NCBI GenBank assembly: GCA_029204225.1
Contig: CM055101.1
Span: 33,735,683 to 33,799,682, forward strand
Reading direction: 5' to 3'
DNA: 64,000 bases
Origin: Diphasiastrum complanatum
Taxonomy: Eukaryota; Streptophyta; Lycopodiopsida; Lycopodiales; Lycopodiaceae
Shown: positions 24,581 through 35,204 of the stretch, one piece after another
Layout of the letters: every line of letters begins with the position of its first letter
Position numbering within the stretch: position 1 is the stretch's first letter
Program-made: the position numbers and the translations under genes
The notes under the pieces: generated by a model
Databases searched by the model: none
Seen by the model: only the letters and a program-made list of their open reading frames with translations
Told to the model about the DNA's origin: nothing

Positions 24581-26146
24581 GTCATCTCGGTTGGTTCTAA
24601 ACATCGGCGAAGGCTATCGTCGGCTCCTAATTTATACAATATTTTATTTATAATCGTATAAGGTCCTACTTTTGAAAGGAAAACAGTTTTTTGCTGTTTA
24701 TTAAAATGTTCAGGATAAATCTGGTCCTGTAAAAAGTTAATAATGTCCATATAAGTTGATGTTTCCGATTGAATCCGCATTATATGTTCATCCAAAAATT
24801 CATCAAAAATGGGATCAAATTGATTTTTCGTTTGGAGGCACGATATATAATCAGCATTTTGATGATCCTTGCCTCTTGTTAATTCTAGTTCATAATTAAA
24901 CTCATGTAATAACAATACCCATCTGGCTACCCTACTCGAAAGACCAGGTTTATTCACTAAATGTTTCAATGCATAGTGATCTACATAAAAAACAAAAGGG
25001 TATCCTAAAAGATAATGTCTAAATTTCTTTACTGAATAAATCATTCCTAGTGCTTCACGCTCTGTAGCAGAATAGTTCTTTTCTGACACTGCGAGTTGTC
25101 TACCTGCATAATAAATTGGGTAATCTATATTTTGGTCATCTTTTAGATTAAGCACTGCACCTATTGCAAATGATGATGTATCTACATATACATGGAACTT
25201 TTTAGTCCAATTTGGAGGTCTAACTCTAGTTGCTTCTGCTAATGACTGTTTTAACTTATCAAAAGCTTGCTGATGGTTTAGTGACCAATGATACTCAACA
25301 AACTTTTTTAATAAACTTGTTAAAGGAGTTACTACTATGGCATAATCCTTAATTATTCTACGATAATATCCTACGTGTCCTAGAAATCCTCTAAGCTCTC
25401 GTAGATTAGTTGGTTCTAATAACTCTAAAATCATTTTTACTTTTTCAATGTTGGCTTGAATACCGTCCATTGAAATTTTATGTCCTAACAAGATGCCTTC
25501 CCTCATCCCAAAATAACACTTGGCCGGATGCAATTTAAGAGATTGACATCTTCTCAATGTCTTCTCTAATGCGTCTAAGTGGTCTTTAGTTGATGAATAG
25601 ACACAGAACTCATCCATGAAAATTTCTAAAAACTTCCATAAATTTTTTTGAAAAATGTTCGTCATCATATGTTGGAATGTGGCAGGTGCATTACAAAGAC
25701 CAAAGGGCATTCGTGTATACGCGTACGTCCCCCAATCAGTGGTAAAAGTGGTCTTGGATCTATCTTCCTCTATGATAAAAACTTGATTATAACCTGAGAA
25801 TCCATCTAAAAGGCTATGACGTTCATACCAACGACCTGGTCAAGAATAGTATCCGTATAAGACAGATGATGGTAATCCTTTGCTATAGCAGCATTTAGTT
25901 TCCTAAAATCTTGGCAAGCTCTAATCTTGTCCGTCTTCTTCTTAGGTACTATAACTATTGGTGACACCCACTGCTTAGAACATGATATATAATATCCGCT
26001 CTAAGACATCTATCTAATTCATCTTTAACTAACAAGGAATACTTTGTATTCAATCTATATTGTCTCTGTCTAACATGTATTGTTCCCTGAATAAGATCTA
26101 TTCTATGTTCTTCCCATTTAACTGGTATTCCTATTAAATCGACCAA
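24526..26146 (-). pseudogene. Ty3/Gypsy reverse transcriptase and RNase H
   Basis: RT begins near 26146 (WEEHRIDLIQGTIHVRQRQY). After a shift come WVSPIVIVPKKKTDKIRACQ and DFRKLNAAIAKDYHHLS, and after another shift near 25825 LLDGFSGYNQ (first catalytic Asp). Next are the MPFGLCNAPATFQ region and the catalytic box, which reads FMDEF instead of the usual YxDDF, so the third acid is Glu. Thumb and connection follow (LGHKISMDGIQ, LRELRGFLGHVGYYRRIIKDY). RNase H is intact in motifs: FHVYVDTSSF, NYSATEREALGM, FYVDHYALKHLV and GKDHQNADYIS. The reading from 25710 to 24526 is a continuous 394 codons. Two frameshifts and the substituted active site indicate it is inactive. Confidence 0.92.
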
Positions 26147-26196
26147 GCAAATACGTTTTGGTATTTCTAAAGAAGTGATATATACTCTTCACGTTC

Positions 26197-26900
26197 CTAG
26201 TCCGATTGGTGTTTATATAGATTCAAAAATTTACCTTTATTAATTTTTATTTCTACATAATCTGTTTTATCTACCATCCCTTCTGTCAAGCTTGCTCTGG
26301 TTCCACCCAGAACTTCCCTCGACTCGGATGTTATTGGAATTTCTTCATCCTCGTCAATCTCATAACATTCTATGAAATTGATCCAAGATTCAGTAGTTCT
26401 AGCTAACTCCTCACCCCAACTCAAAAGGTGATTCCCTATTGGACTGGCTGTGAGAATGCCTGGAAAAAATATTTGTTTGGTAGACCAGTTTATAATAGGA
26501 TCTGCTTGATATAACCACAATTTTAGAAATAATATTGAATATGGTGGTGTATCTACTAGGTTTATGACAAAGAAATTCATAACGAACGTCTCCGTCTCTA
26601 TAACTACACTAATACCCTTTAGCTCACCTACTGGTATGCATTTGGATGCGTCTGCTAAATGGATTTCATGGTAAGTAATAGGTTGTATATGTTTTTCTAG
26701 TCCTAATTCCTTAACCATTGACTCAGTTATTAAGTTGATACTAGATCTTGAGTCTATTAGTATTCTATGTATAGTATGATCTCCTATAATAGCACTAATA
26801 TCTGGAACTCCACAATCTCCTCTATCTACATATTCTACTTTATTGTTGTATGCAAGTATACTTAATGTAACAAATCTCTCCCCTTCCTCAGTCCTTACGG
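26197..26900 (-). pseudogene. Second protease-like domain of the Gypsy element
   Basis: On the minus strand the reading RILIDSRSSINLITESMVKE (near 26760-26700) is a retropepsin-type start in which the active-site Asp-Ser-Gly has become Asp-Ser-Arg (26746-26754). LADASKCIPVGELKGISVVI and MNFFVINLVDTPPYSILF follow, like the second half of a retroviral-type protease. It is followed by an acidic linker that leads towards RT. It aligns along its length with the upstream domain at 27106-27430. The loss of the catalytic Gly predicts no activity. Whether it was the functional copy in the ancestor is unknown. Confidence 0.75.
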
Positions 26901-27105
26901 ACGGAAGCCCTTCATCCTCCGAAGTATAGCTCGAGGATGATTTAGGTGTCTCACCTTCATACTTATCATTTTTTCAGGATACCGTAATTCTTTTATGACT
27001 TTTCCCCGTTGGTGTCTCCATCTGATCTTTGATGGTAATCTCCTTCTTCTTCTAGTGGGTTATGACATCGACCTGCTAGTGCCATTGTCATCCTAATAAT
27101 ACTTT

Positions 27106-27430
27106 TTAGGACGATTCTCTTGTAGTCCTTAATATAATAAAATCCATTAGGAACTTATGGTCTCCAATATAGACTGTAACTTGAGACAATTCTCCTATCG
27201 GCGATCTTCTAGTTGCATCAGTTAACCTTAAATGTCTTAATGTGGGTGCTATTCTATGATGAATGCCTAACTCGTATGTTGTTTCTTTAGTCATTATGTT
27301 TACGCTAGATCCAGAATCTATGGGCACACTATCTAAAATGCAGCCATTGATTACTACCTGAATCCCAGGTTGACCTTCATCACCGCAGTTAACTAATCCT
27401 ACATTGACTAATGGTAACTTCGCTTATTTT
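27106..27430 (-). pseudogene. First protease-like domain of the Gypsy element
   Basis: Minus-strand reading PLVNVGLVNCGDEGQPGIQV, then CILDSVPIDSGSSVNIMTKE, with an intact Asp-Ser-Gly at 27310-27318. ELGIHHRIAPTLRHLRLTDA, then PIGELSQVTVYIGDHKFLMD follow, and the reading stops at 27106 after LRTTRESS. The PIGEL and DA(T/S) phrases and spacing match the second domain 564 bp downstream. This suggests a tandem duplication of the protease region. It is truncated relative to that domain. Confidence 0.75.
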
Positions 27431-28416
27431 TTTTCCTTTGCAAAAATTGCTTAATATCTTTCTTATAATATTGATTATCCTCTAATAACTGTTTATAAGT
27501 TATATTGGGCATTCTGGAGACAAGATCTTCTACTATATCATATGAACGGGTTCTAAGTGGCGATAGATCTCTAGGTATCTCGCTACTTATAATTGGATCT
27601 AAAAATGTTACTTTCTTACCTTTTCTGGTTTCTTCATCTAAAAGCGTTTTAGCTTATGAAAATATCAACATCATAATATTTTTCAGTAGGCCTATCAAAG
27701 TCTAATTCTTTACTATTAGAAATTTCTACTGGCTGATCTACGACTTTTGCTTTTTCTGTCACGTTTTTTGCAGATTTCGTCTTCTTAGTTTTCTTCTTAT
27801 CTTTAAGAGTTGAGGAATCTTTACTACTTCTAGTAGTTACTTTATTTATCTCTACATCTAAATCAGGCCATTGATGGTCTTGATCTTGTGATTTGGACTC
27901 TACTTCTATCCTTTGAACTATCATGTCAATGTTAGTTTTAGATGGCCAAAGGTCATCTTCTCTAGGCGAGTTTACAAACCTCGGTTTAGACCGTGGGTGT
28001 TGTGGATAAGGACATTCAACAGTGACATGCCCTTCGCCTTTACAGTTAGCACAGAGCGGCACATATCCTACCGACCTCTTGGGTTCAGGACAATCAAGGG
28101 AATAGTGACCCAGGGCTCCGCAATTATAGCACGAACATCTTACTCTGGGTGGAGGAGTGGAATCTCTTGCCCCCCCTCTACGCAAAATAGTGTATTGTTG
28201 ACCAGTATGCAGTTTTGGTATAATGTTCTTTTGGTTAGTAGCAGTATAAACTACCTCCTCATGATTATTAATCGGACAAAGAAATAATTTCTCTTCTAAA
28301 TAGTTAGTCTATAAACTGGGACAATTAGTCTTACAATGACCATCCTTCCCACAAGTAGTACACCAAACATTGGCATTAAGCTTCGCTTTCTTCTGTTTGG
28401 CTTTAACGTCAGACAT
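27431..28416 (-). pseudogene. Ty3/Gypsy gag C-terminal part with three CCHC knuckles
   Basis: An ATG at 28416 (minus) opens MSDVKAKQKKAKLNANVW followed by a first knuckle CTTCGKDGHCKTNC. After a stop near 28310 and a shift the second and third knuckles appear: CYNCGALGHYSLDC and CANCKGEGHVTVEC. A lysine-rich segment (KDKKKTKKTKSAKN) and the linker to protease follow. Gag with multiple knuckles is typical for nucleocapsid. The capsid part is absent here: the sequence directly upstream is a 28-bp minisatellite. The Gypsy gag relic at 43631-44320 has capsid but no knuckle, so the two may represent complementary parts of one family; this is speculative. Confidence 0.82.
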
Positions 28417-28419
28417 TTA

Positions 28420-28675
28420 TGATCAACATAAGTTCTCATTAGACTTTTGATCAGCATAGGTTTGCTCTTCACCCATATTCAACATAAGTCTAATGAGAAC
28501 TTATGGTGAGCATGTGTTGAGAGAAAATCTATGCTCAACATAGGTCGAGAGAAGACAAATGTCCAACATTGGTCGAGAGAGAACCTATGCTCAGCATGGA
28601 TTGAGATAGACCTATGCTTAGCATGGGTTGAGACAGGACCTACGCCCAACATGGGTCGTGCAGAGAGGACTTCTA
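28420..28675. repeat. 28-bp minisatellite, about nine units, abutting the gag start
   Basis: The anchor AACAT/AGCAT recurs at 28425, 28453, 28481, 28509, 28537, 28565, 28593, 28620 and 28648, a period of 28 bp with one 27. A typical unit contains CAACATGGGTCGAGAGAG then ACCTATG. Because 28 is not a multiple of three the array is unlikely to code. Confidence 0.93.
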
Positions 28676-30295
28676 CTATGGATGGGTCGATTTTCAACAT
28701 TCAAAATAGAAGAATATGTTTTTACAGACTCTGAATGTAATGATTTTGAAGCTACTTTTTATAAAACAAATCAAGCACTTCATATTGGATTCAATTTCCT
28801 ACACAGCATGACAAGACAATTACTTTTGTCTTGTTACTATCTATAATCATGTCATCCAATCTATATTTCCATCTCTAGAATAATCAATATCAAACTCAAA
28901 TTCACCATACATGTTAAAGTATAGCATTTACTTGCTCCGATAGCTGCCAACCAACTTGTGCTATTCTAACTTGGAAAAGTGCTTATGTGACAACTTTTTG
29001 TAAAATTGAATACTACTTTTTGGGTCATAAATCTTATCTTGAATGTCAAGCTAATACTAGAGGTTAAGCTATTTGTCTGCATAAAGTTGCTTTGAATTTT
29101 CTATTGTCTACACTTGCCTTAACAAAATGTTATAACAATTTTTGTTCTTTTCTCAAAATTGTTTCTTAATATAAAGAATGCATGTACAACAAACTATCTG
29201 CGGAAAGCAACATAAAAAAAATTACTATCCTTTTCTTAAAAAAATAATTCCTTGAAACCATTTCCACATTTTTCTGGTCTTTCCATATGGTAGAGACATC
29301 TATTGTACTCATAGCATTATGTGGGTTCCATAAGTTCAATCCACATACTTTGCACCATATTACGCAATCATATATTAAAGCTCCCAGCACCAAGGTATTC
29401 TACACACAAAGTGGGACATAGATGTCTATACATCCACTAGCATGTACAAATAAGCTTTTATAAAGGCATGTCAACTCATAGTATGCTATTGGTGCGGTCT
29501 ATTATCAAAAGAAAGCACTAGGTTTGAATAGAATCTAGTTCATAAAAAGAAAAGTATTATGAACAACACCCTCTTTAGATTATAATCAATTTATGTTAGG
29601 TAGAATATGATCTAAATGCTAAAATTTACACAAACATTGTAGACTATAACTTACACTTAAACTTAAGCAACAAATGAAGTATTTCTAAAGTACACATATA
29701 TCTCTCTTTGATTTTCTTTTCTATTTGAATACATATATAGAGGACACTCACACCAAGAAAATCTTTTGAAAGTGTGGCAAAATTTGCATCCATGTAATCC
29801 TACGTTTTGAAATAGGTAGGTGCATTTAGAAGTCTATTGTTGTGTCATGGCTACAAAATGGTACAGGAAAGATATTTTATTGTTCAATCTAGACAAGCTT
29901 CCTTTTTAAAAAAAGAAAAGGGTTGCACACATCTAAGGTCTAAATGGCCATTTTGAAAACTTTGGATTTTGTTGAAAAATCCTTTAAAGGATATCTCACC
30001 AAAGGAATTTGATGCAAGGTACATAGATATGTACTTTATAGTTTGTAATTTGTAAAAAAATAGTTATATTAAAACAATTTGTAACTATAAAGATGACTTT
30101 GAGATCAAAGTATGGAGGCTGCAACAATCACATTCATGTTTATGGTATTGTGACTTGATGAAGGAATGAATTTCCACTTTAGATTGTTTACAAATTTATC
30201 CATTGTAAGGCTACATGGATCCTCTTTTGACATTCAATCTTCATGAGTTCTTAAAAAGTTCATAGCTCATTCCTTGGTTGCTTACTATTACAAAG
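28676..30295. other. AT-rich intergenic DNA, no gene recognised
   Basis: Only short ORFs without motifs on either strand. It may include remains of the Gypsy 5' LTR, but no match to the presumed 3' LTR is apparent by eye. Confidence 0.5.
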
Positions 30296-30299
30296 ATAA

Positions 30300-30900
30300 T
30301 TTGCACATGCAACTACTTCTCCCCAAAATTCTTTAGGTAGAGATGCTTCTAGCCTAATGGCTTTTGCACATTCACACAAAGTTCTATTTTTTCTCTCAGC
30401 AACTCCATTTTGCTAAGGAGTATAATAACAATAAATTCTCTTTGTATTTCTCTTTCTCACAAAACTCTTTAAACTTATTAGAGGTATATTCATCTCCACT
30501 GTCATTTCTCAAAGCTTTCAACTTGAAAGTAAACTGCTTTTCTACATAAGCTTTGAAAGTAAAAAAAACATCATAAACCATGGCTTTAGAAGATAGCATA
30601 TAGATCCAAGAATATCTTGTATAATCATCTACAAAAGAAACAAAGCAATTTGCTCCTCCTTTGCTTTTGGTTGAAGAGAAATGAACATCAGAGTGCACGA
30701 GTTCCATTGGATGCTGTGTTTTGATACTTGACCTTGGAAAAGGTCTTTTGTGTGATTTTGCCAAAACACAAGCTTCACAAGGTTGAAGCTCCTTTAATAG
30801 TGTCTTTGGTAGTCCAACAACTTTTCCTTCCTTGACCATAGATTGTATCGATGATGCTAAGATGTGGTAATGCCAACAATAAGAAATCATTTCTCTGATA
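30300..30900 (-). pseudogene. Ty1/Copia integrase fragment
   Basis: Minus-strand reading of the pre-integrase and integrase N-terminal region: ASSIQSMVKEGKVVGLPK, CEACVLAKSHKRPFPRSS (second half of the HHCC zinc site), HPMELVHSDVHFSSTKSKGG with the first catalytic Asp, and FVSFVDDYTRYSWIY. The second acidic region reads LRNDSGDEYTSNKF. After a frameshift near 30410 NGVAERKNRTLCECAKAI contains the catalytic Glu. The reading stops near 30300. The zinc-site His part is partly deleted (WHYHILASSIQ). It resembles the integrase of the element at 59657-64000 and probably belongs to the same superfamily branch. Confidence 0.88.
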
Positions 30901-31023
30901 CTGAAAGGTTGAAAAAAAATTGAAGAGTATGATATCAATTTGATATCGCGAAAGATATGAAGTATTAGAGCTTTCACTCTGATATCATATTGGAATCAGA
31001 TAAAAAAGTAGTGAAACAACTCT

Positions 31024-32106
31024 GATACCATGTCGAAAAGTGGTATGCAGAAGATAGGTCTAGCTCAAAAAGAAAACCTTTCGTGCATGGCGGAATAAAC
31101 TATTTTCATCTTTCCAATGCATGACTACGGCTATCAATTTCAAACAAGACAATACTGATAGAAATCATGTTTGAACTTATAGTAGCTAACTTTGAAATCG
31201 TTAGTACTATAGTGATTACGTAGCCAAACAATTAAGCATTGAAGATTATCAAACAAATAATTAGTCGCGAAGAAATACATAAACACTTACAGTCTGAGAC
31301 GAAACTGAACGCAATAAAGAATAGTATTGATTCAAAAATGAAACAGAAGTAAATGAGTACAATAAGTTGCAGATTGAAGCCATGTACTCTATGCTATCTC
31401 TGAGCGGCTAAAAATGAAAGTCTGAATTAATGCGCAATGCTGATGAGCAGTAGCGCAATAACAATCCCTAAAACAACTCTAAAAAGTGAGCTAGAATGCT
31501 CAGGAGTGTTCAAGCTCTTAGGTCCGAGAGAGAAAGCTAACTATTCAAACGCTTTCGATAATTCTGATTTTCAATGAGCTAATCTGTATGAATATGAACA
31601 ACTATTTATACTAAAAAATTAGGTCATCAATTGCGATCGCCAGTTGGCTGGTGATCCGTTGGCATCCATCCGGTCCTTGTCATTGATTGCTCATAAGCGG
31701 TGAAATTGGCCGTAAACGTTCTGTTTGCATAAATGAACCAAAATTGTAGCTCTGCAGAAATGAACTAAAACAGCTACAGGTGACACTCTCGGGTTTTTCG
31801 CAAAATGGCGAAAAAGCGAAGGTGTCCTTAGAATCTCATTTAGGGTTGCCCCACACTTTGCCAGAGTCATTTCCTTAACATTTGAGGCTCTTTGGAAAAA
31901 GCGAAAAATGTGACTCTGCATATTTGCACGAGATTCCTGACAGGCAAAAAATGCGAAAAAGGTGACACTGCATTTTTACACGAGATTTCTGTCAGGCAAA
32001 AAATGCGACACTGTCATAAACTCCGTGTAATACTATAGACTGTGTAAAAATACTTGTAATTCTGCAGATTGTGTAAACACACGAGAAAATTCGCAGAACT
32101 AGATAA
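31024..32106 (-). repeat. Minus-strand LTR with primer-binding site and TATA box
   Basis: On the minus strand a stretch without ORFs ends CTTTTCGACA at 31036 and is followed by TGGTATCAGAGT (31035-31024), the tRNA-iMet-type primer-binding site with a last-base change. TATAAATAG on the minus strand (31602-31610) is a good TATA box. The right-hand start is probably near TGTTTATCTAG (about 32106), giving about 1070 bp; this end is inferred. The internal region to the left is almost immediately replaced by the Copia integrase fragment, so only the LTR and leader survive. Words like AAAATGCGA and GGTGACACTG near 31800-32000 recall the spacer at 22844-23517. Confidence 0.65.
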
Positions 32107-32199
32107 ACAATGGATGAAGATTAGAATCGATTAGACGATTGGTAAGAAGGAGAATAATCCAACATTGACTTCTAGAAGATTTCTTAGTAGTTCTCCATA

Positions 32200-33055
32200 T
32201 AGTAGGAAAATGGACCAAAAGTGCTCAAAATAGAAAGTTTGATCCAAGTGTCAATTTTGCATGATGGTTCATCATATGACAAAGCATCCTCACACGTGTG
32301 AGATTTGATGCATGATCAGTACCACGAGCTCCAAGAAATGTATAATAGAGGCATATTTGGCCATAATCAACATGTAACACCAATCTTGGTTTTGGAGGCA
32401 ATTTCTTGTCAATCTCTCTATTTGTCTTCATTTGTTTTGGATGTTTTGAGTTTCTATCATATTGTACTTGTGAAAAATGCAAAAATTATGCTTGGTCAAG
32501 GCCAAATCTATGTATATGGGATGATTACACATGTGTGGAGCCTATTCTTACGTGTGAAATTAGTGTGCTTGTCATGTACCATAATCATATAGGTTGTACA
32601 TACGATTTAATTCAAGTTCTAGTGGCTAAAAAGGCCAAAATCTAGTTTTCTAGTCATATGACACATGGCATCAATCTATTGATTGCATGAGCCACATCAT
32701 TAGATTAGGTGTCACATCCCATGTGAAGGAGAGTCGCTCACACGTGTGGAATAAGCTGAAGTAGTGGAAGCAATTTTGTGTCAATCTCTCCATTTGTCTT
32801 CATTTGTTTTGAATGATTTGAGGTTCTATCATAGTGTAACTTGTTTTCAAGTTGGAGTCCGTACTTTGACAAGTTTTCACACGTGTGAAACCAGCAAGTA
32901 TATTTACCTTCATATATGATTGTTCTTGTTAGATTTTCATGCCTAGAATTGATCTAGATCTTGTGTAGATTGATAGATCAATTGTATCTAACATCCAATA
33001 CGTCTTGTGGATCATTTTAGGATCCATTCTTGGTCCTATTTTGCAGATTTCCACA
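32200..33055 (+). repeat. 5' LTR of a plus-strand Copia element, left end unclear
   Basis: It ends with TTTCCACA at 33055, directly before the primer-binding site TGGTATCAGAGC (33056-33067). It holds three G-box palindromes (32290-32301, 32738-32749 and 32875-32890). An 80-bp segment (CAATCTCTCYATTTGTCTTC and neighbours) occurs at about 32395-32480 and again at 32768-32850, showing an internal duplication. The start is not clear; 32200 is a working limit. Confidence 0.6.
32875..32890. promoter_or_regulatory. 16-bp G-box palindrome TTTCACACGTGTGAAA
   Basis: Perfect palindrome within the LTR, identical to those at 34623-34638 and 39548-39563 in a different family. A further TCACACGTGTGA lies in the leader at 33230-33241. 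Confidence 0.55.
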
Positions 33056-33655
33056 TGGTATCAGAGCCAAGTACAAGAGGATTTAGTGATATTGATGGGG
33101 TTGATCCAAAACTAAGCCCAAATTAGCAAGTTTTTGGAAACTAGCTAATTTTTTGTGTGGCGAGTTGGATTTGATAGGTATACTCAATATTTTTTGACCA
33201 GAACATGTTGTGGGCTGTAGGAGTACTTTTCACACGTGTGAGGCCATACAGGTCCGGTTTTGGTTGAGAAAATTCAAAATTTTGTATATTTGACTAACAC
33301 ACCCAAATTGAGAGATTTTTAGTGCAAATTCAAGCTTTTTCTATAGAGATTCTATTCCTATGATTTGTTCTTGGACTAGATCAACCAAAAGATTAAAATT
33401 GAAGTTTGATTCTGGTGCATTAAATGAGTTTCTCTGATTTTTTGAGTGCATGTTGAAGTTGAGGGAGACTTTGCCAAAAATCATAGATTAAGGAGTGATT
33501 TTGCAAGATTGAGACTAGAATCTAAATTTCCGTCATTCTAGATTGGTTCATGAGTGATAGGATTGTGTCTATAAGCTTTCAAATTGCTAGAAGACTTTAG
33601 GTTCAGATCTCTTAGAGAAACCATAAGAGTTTCTAGTGCTTTTTTACATTAAAAA
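33056..33655 (+). other. Primer-binding site and leader of the Copia element
   Basis: TGGTATCAGAGC at 33056-33067 matches the 3' end complement of initiator tRNA-Met used by most plant Copia elements. About 590 bp of non-coding leader follow up to the gag ATG at 33656. Confidence 0.8.
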
Positions 33656-34345
33656 ATGGCATCTATGGGTGGTTTTTTGCTTGAAGCTAGTGAAAGGCTC
33701 ACATCCTCTAATTATGCTAATTGGATAGTTCAAATGGAGTCTTTGCTTGTACTCCATGATCGTTATGACATAGTACTTGAGGTAGAAGTAGAACCTCAAG
33801 GAGATGTTGAATTGGTAAAGTACAAAAAGAGATGTAGAGTTGCATTACATTGCATAAAAATGAATGTAAGTAATGAACTTTTGAAGGAAATCTCATCTTG
33901 TACTACATCCAAAGAGGCATGGGATTCATTAAAAGCAATTTATGGATCCAAAAATACTTCAAGGATACTCATGCTTAGGAATCAAATTCTTCAAAGCATG
34001 AAAGGAAGTAGTGAAAGTGCCCAAAATTATGTCTTGAGGATCAAATCTTTGAATAAGGAGTTGTCTGTCTATAGATGATAAGATCAAAGATGATGAGTTA
34101 GTTCAAATCATTTTGAATGGATTAGGAGATGATTATTCTAATCTTGTTCAAACCTTTGCTATTCAAGATTCACTTCTTAGTATTGAAAAACTTCAAAGTG
34201 TGCTTGTAAGTGAGGAGAGTAGAACGCTTCATATCAAAAGTAGGATGAGTTCCTTATCTGTGAATGATGGTGATGAAAAAGCTAACTTTTTCTTGAAAGG
34301 CAAGAAGAAAAAGTTTCCATCCAAGAAGACTCAAGACATGGAGAT
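33656..34345 (+). pseudogene. Ty1/Copia gag, frameshifted and truncated
   Basis: The ATG at 33656 opens MASMGGFLLEASERLTSSNY, the usual Copia Gag start, then CIKMNVSNELLKEISSCTTS and SESAQNYVLRIKSLNKELSV. A frameshift near 34070 moves the reading to DDKIKDDELVQIILNGLGDD and FAIQDSLLSIEKLQSVLVSE. A lysine-rich end (GKKKKFPSKKTQ) is reached, but no zinc knuckle is present: near 34345 the sequence switches to another Copia family's pre-integrase region. Either a deletion or an insertion of a fragment caused the switch. The LTR and primer site at 32200-33067 belong to this gag by position. Confidence 0.88.
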
Positions 34346-34545
34346 GGAGAGCAAGGATGGAGCATCTGATTGCTCAAGGTAGAACGAAAGGAAACCTATA
34401 TCATCTGAAGGTACGCCTACCTGAAGATCAGGTGCATCAGACTCATGATGACCAGCCAGACACTCTGTGGCACAAAAGACTCTGCCACATGAACTCAATG
34501 GCACTTTATCAAGCAAGCCATCATGGAGTGATAACAGGGGTCAGC
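34346..34545 (+). pseudogene. Copia pre-integrase fragment, left part of a split relic
   Basis: The reading LIAQGRTKGNLYHLKVRLPE, then TLWHKRLCHMNSMALYQASH is the pre-integrase zinc region of the second Copia family (same family as RT at 8841 and 41301). It is interrupted at 34545 by the insertion at 34546-40117 and resumes at 40118 after the duplicated TCAGC. Confidence 0.85.
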
Positions 34546-34622
34546 TGTGAAAATTGTCAACATTTCCTTGTCTAGTTTTAGGCCAAAATTGCTAAAAATG
34601 GCACATAGTTTAGGATCTGACT

Positions 34623-34638
34623 TTTCACACGTGTGAAA
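34623..34638. promoter_or_regulatory. 16-bp G-box palindrome in 5' LTR
   Basis: TTTCACACGTGTGAAA, about 190 bp upstream of the TATA box at 34816-34823; repeated at 39548-39563 in the 3' LTR. Candidate binding site for bHLH or bZIP factors. Confidence 0.6.
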
Positions 34639-34815
34639 CAGGTCTAGATATTTTTAGTAAGTGTATTTTTTCAGTATGAAGAAGTGTCAAACTTCAAGAC
34701 CTTCGAAATGAGTCCATTTTCATGTATTTTGGACATATATGCCAATTTTACCTATATAGGGCATATTTTAGGTAAGGAGGGTCTAGAGAGAGGAGAGAGA
34801 GTCATCTCTCTCAGC

Positions 34816-34823
34816 TATATATA
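34816..34823 (+). promoter_or_regulatory. TATA box of 5' LTR
   Basis: CTATATATAGC context, the typical plant core promoter. The same sequence is at 39740-39750 in the 3' LTR. Confidence 0.7.
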
Positions 34824-35192
34824 GCAGGTAGGCCGTGGAGAAACAGGTTGGAGCAGATCCATTGTATTCATTTGCTTAATGAGAGATTTTTCTATTGGGT
34901 TCTCCTTCCATTGTTGGCATTGTGTAGTGATTGAGTTCAAGCTTTGTGTGTATGATCTTAGGTGCTTTCCAAAAGTGGTAGGCTGATGTATTATGGACTG
35001 TATAATGCTATTTTGGGCCGCACTTGATGTTTATGGAAGTTTCCATTTGTGATAAATGCTTTTTGATCAAGTTCTTTGCATTCTAGGTAGCATAGAATGT
35101 GTTGCCAATTCCTAGCTTATGTAGTTTGGAGTGCAAGCATTCAAGCCAATGATCTTGGAGTTTAGATTCACTTAGGATCTGTATTTTTCACA

Positions 35193-35204
35193 TGGTATCA
35201 GAGC
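35193..35204 (+). other. Primer-binding site (tRNA-iMet type)
   Basis: TGGTATCAGAGC immediately after the 5' LTR, as in the elements at 33056 and 60466. Confidence 0.9.

Larger units (their letters stand above)
34546..35192 (+). repeat. 5' LTR of the young element
   Basis: 647 bp, TGTGAAAATTGTC start and TTTTTCACA end. It carries the G-box palindrome at 34623-34638 and a TATA box TATATATA at 34816-34823, following a GA/TC-rich patch, so U3 is about 300 bp and transcription likely starts near 34850. Confidence 0.95.
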
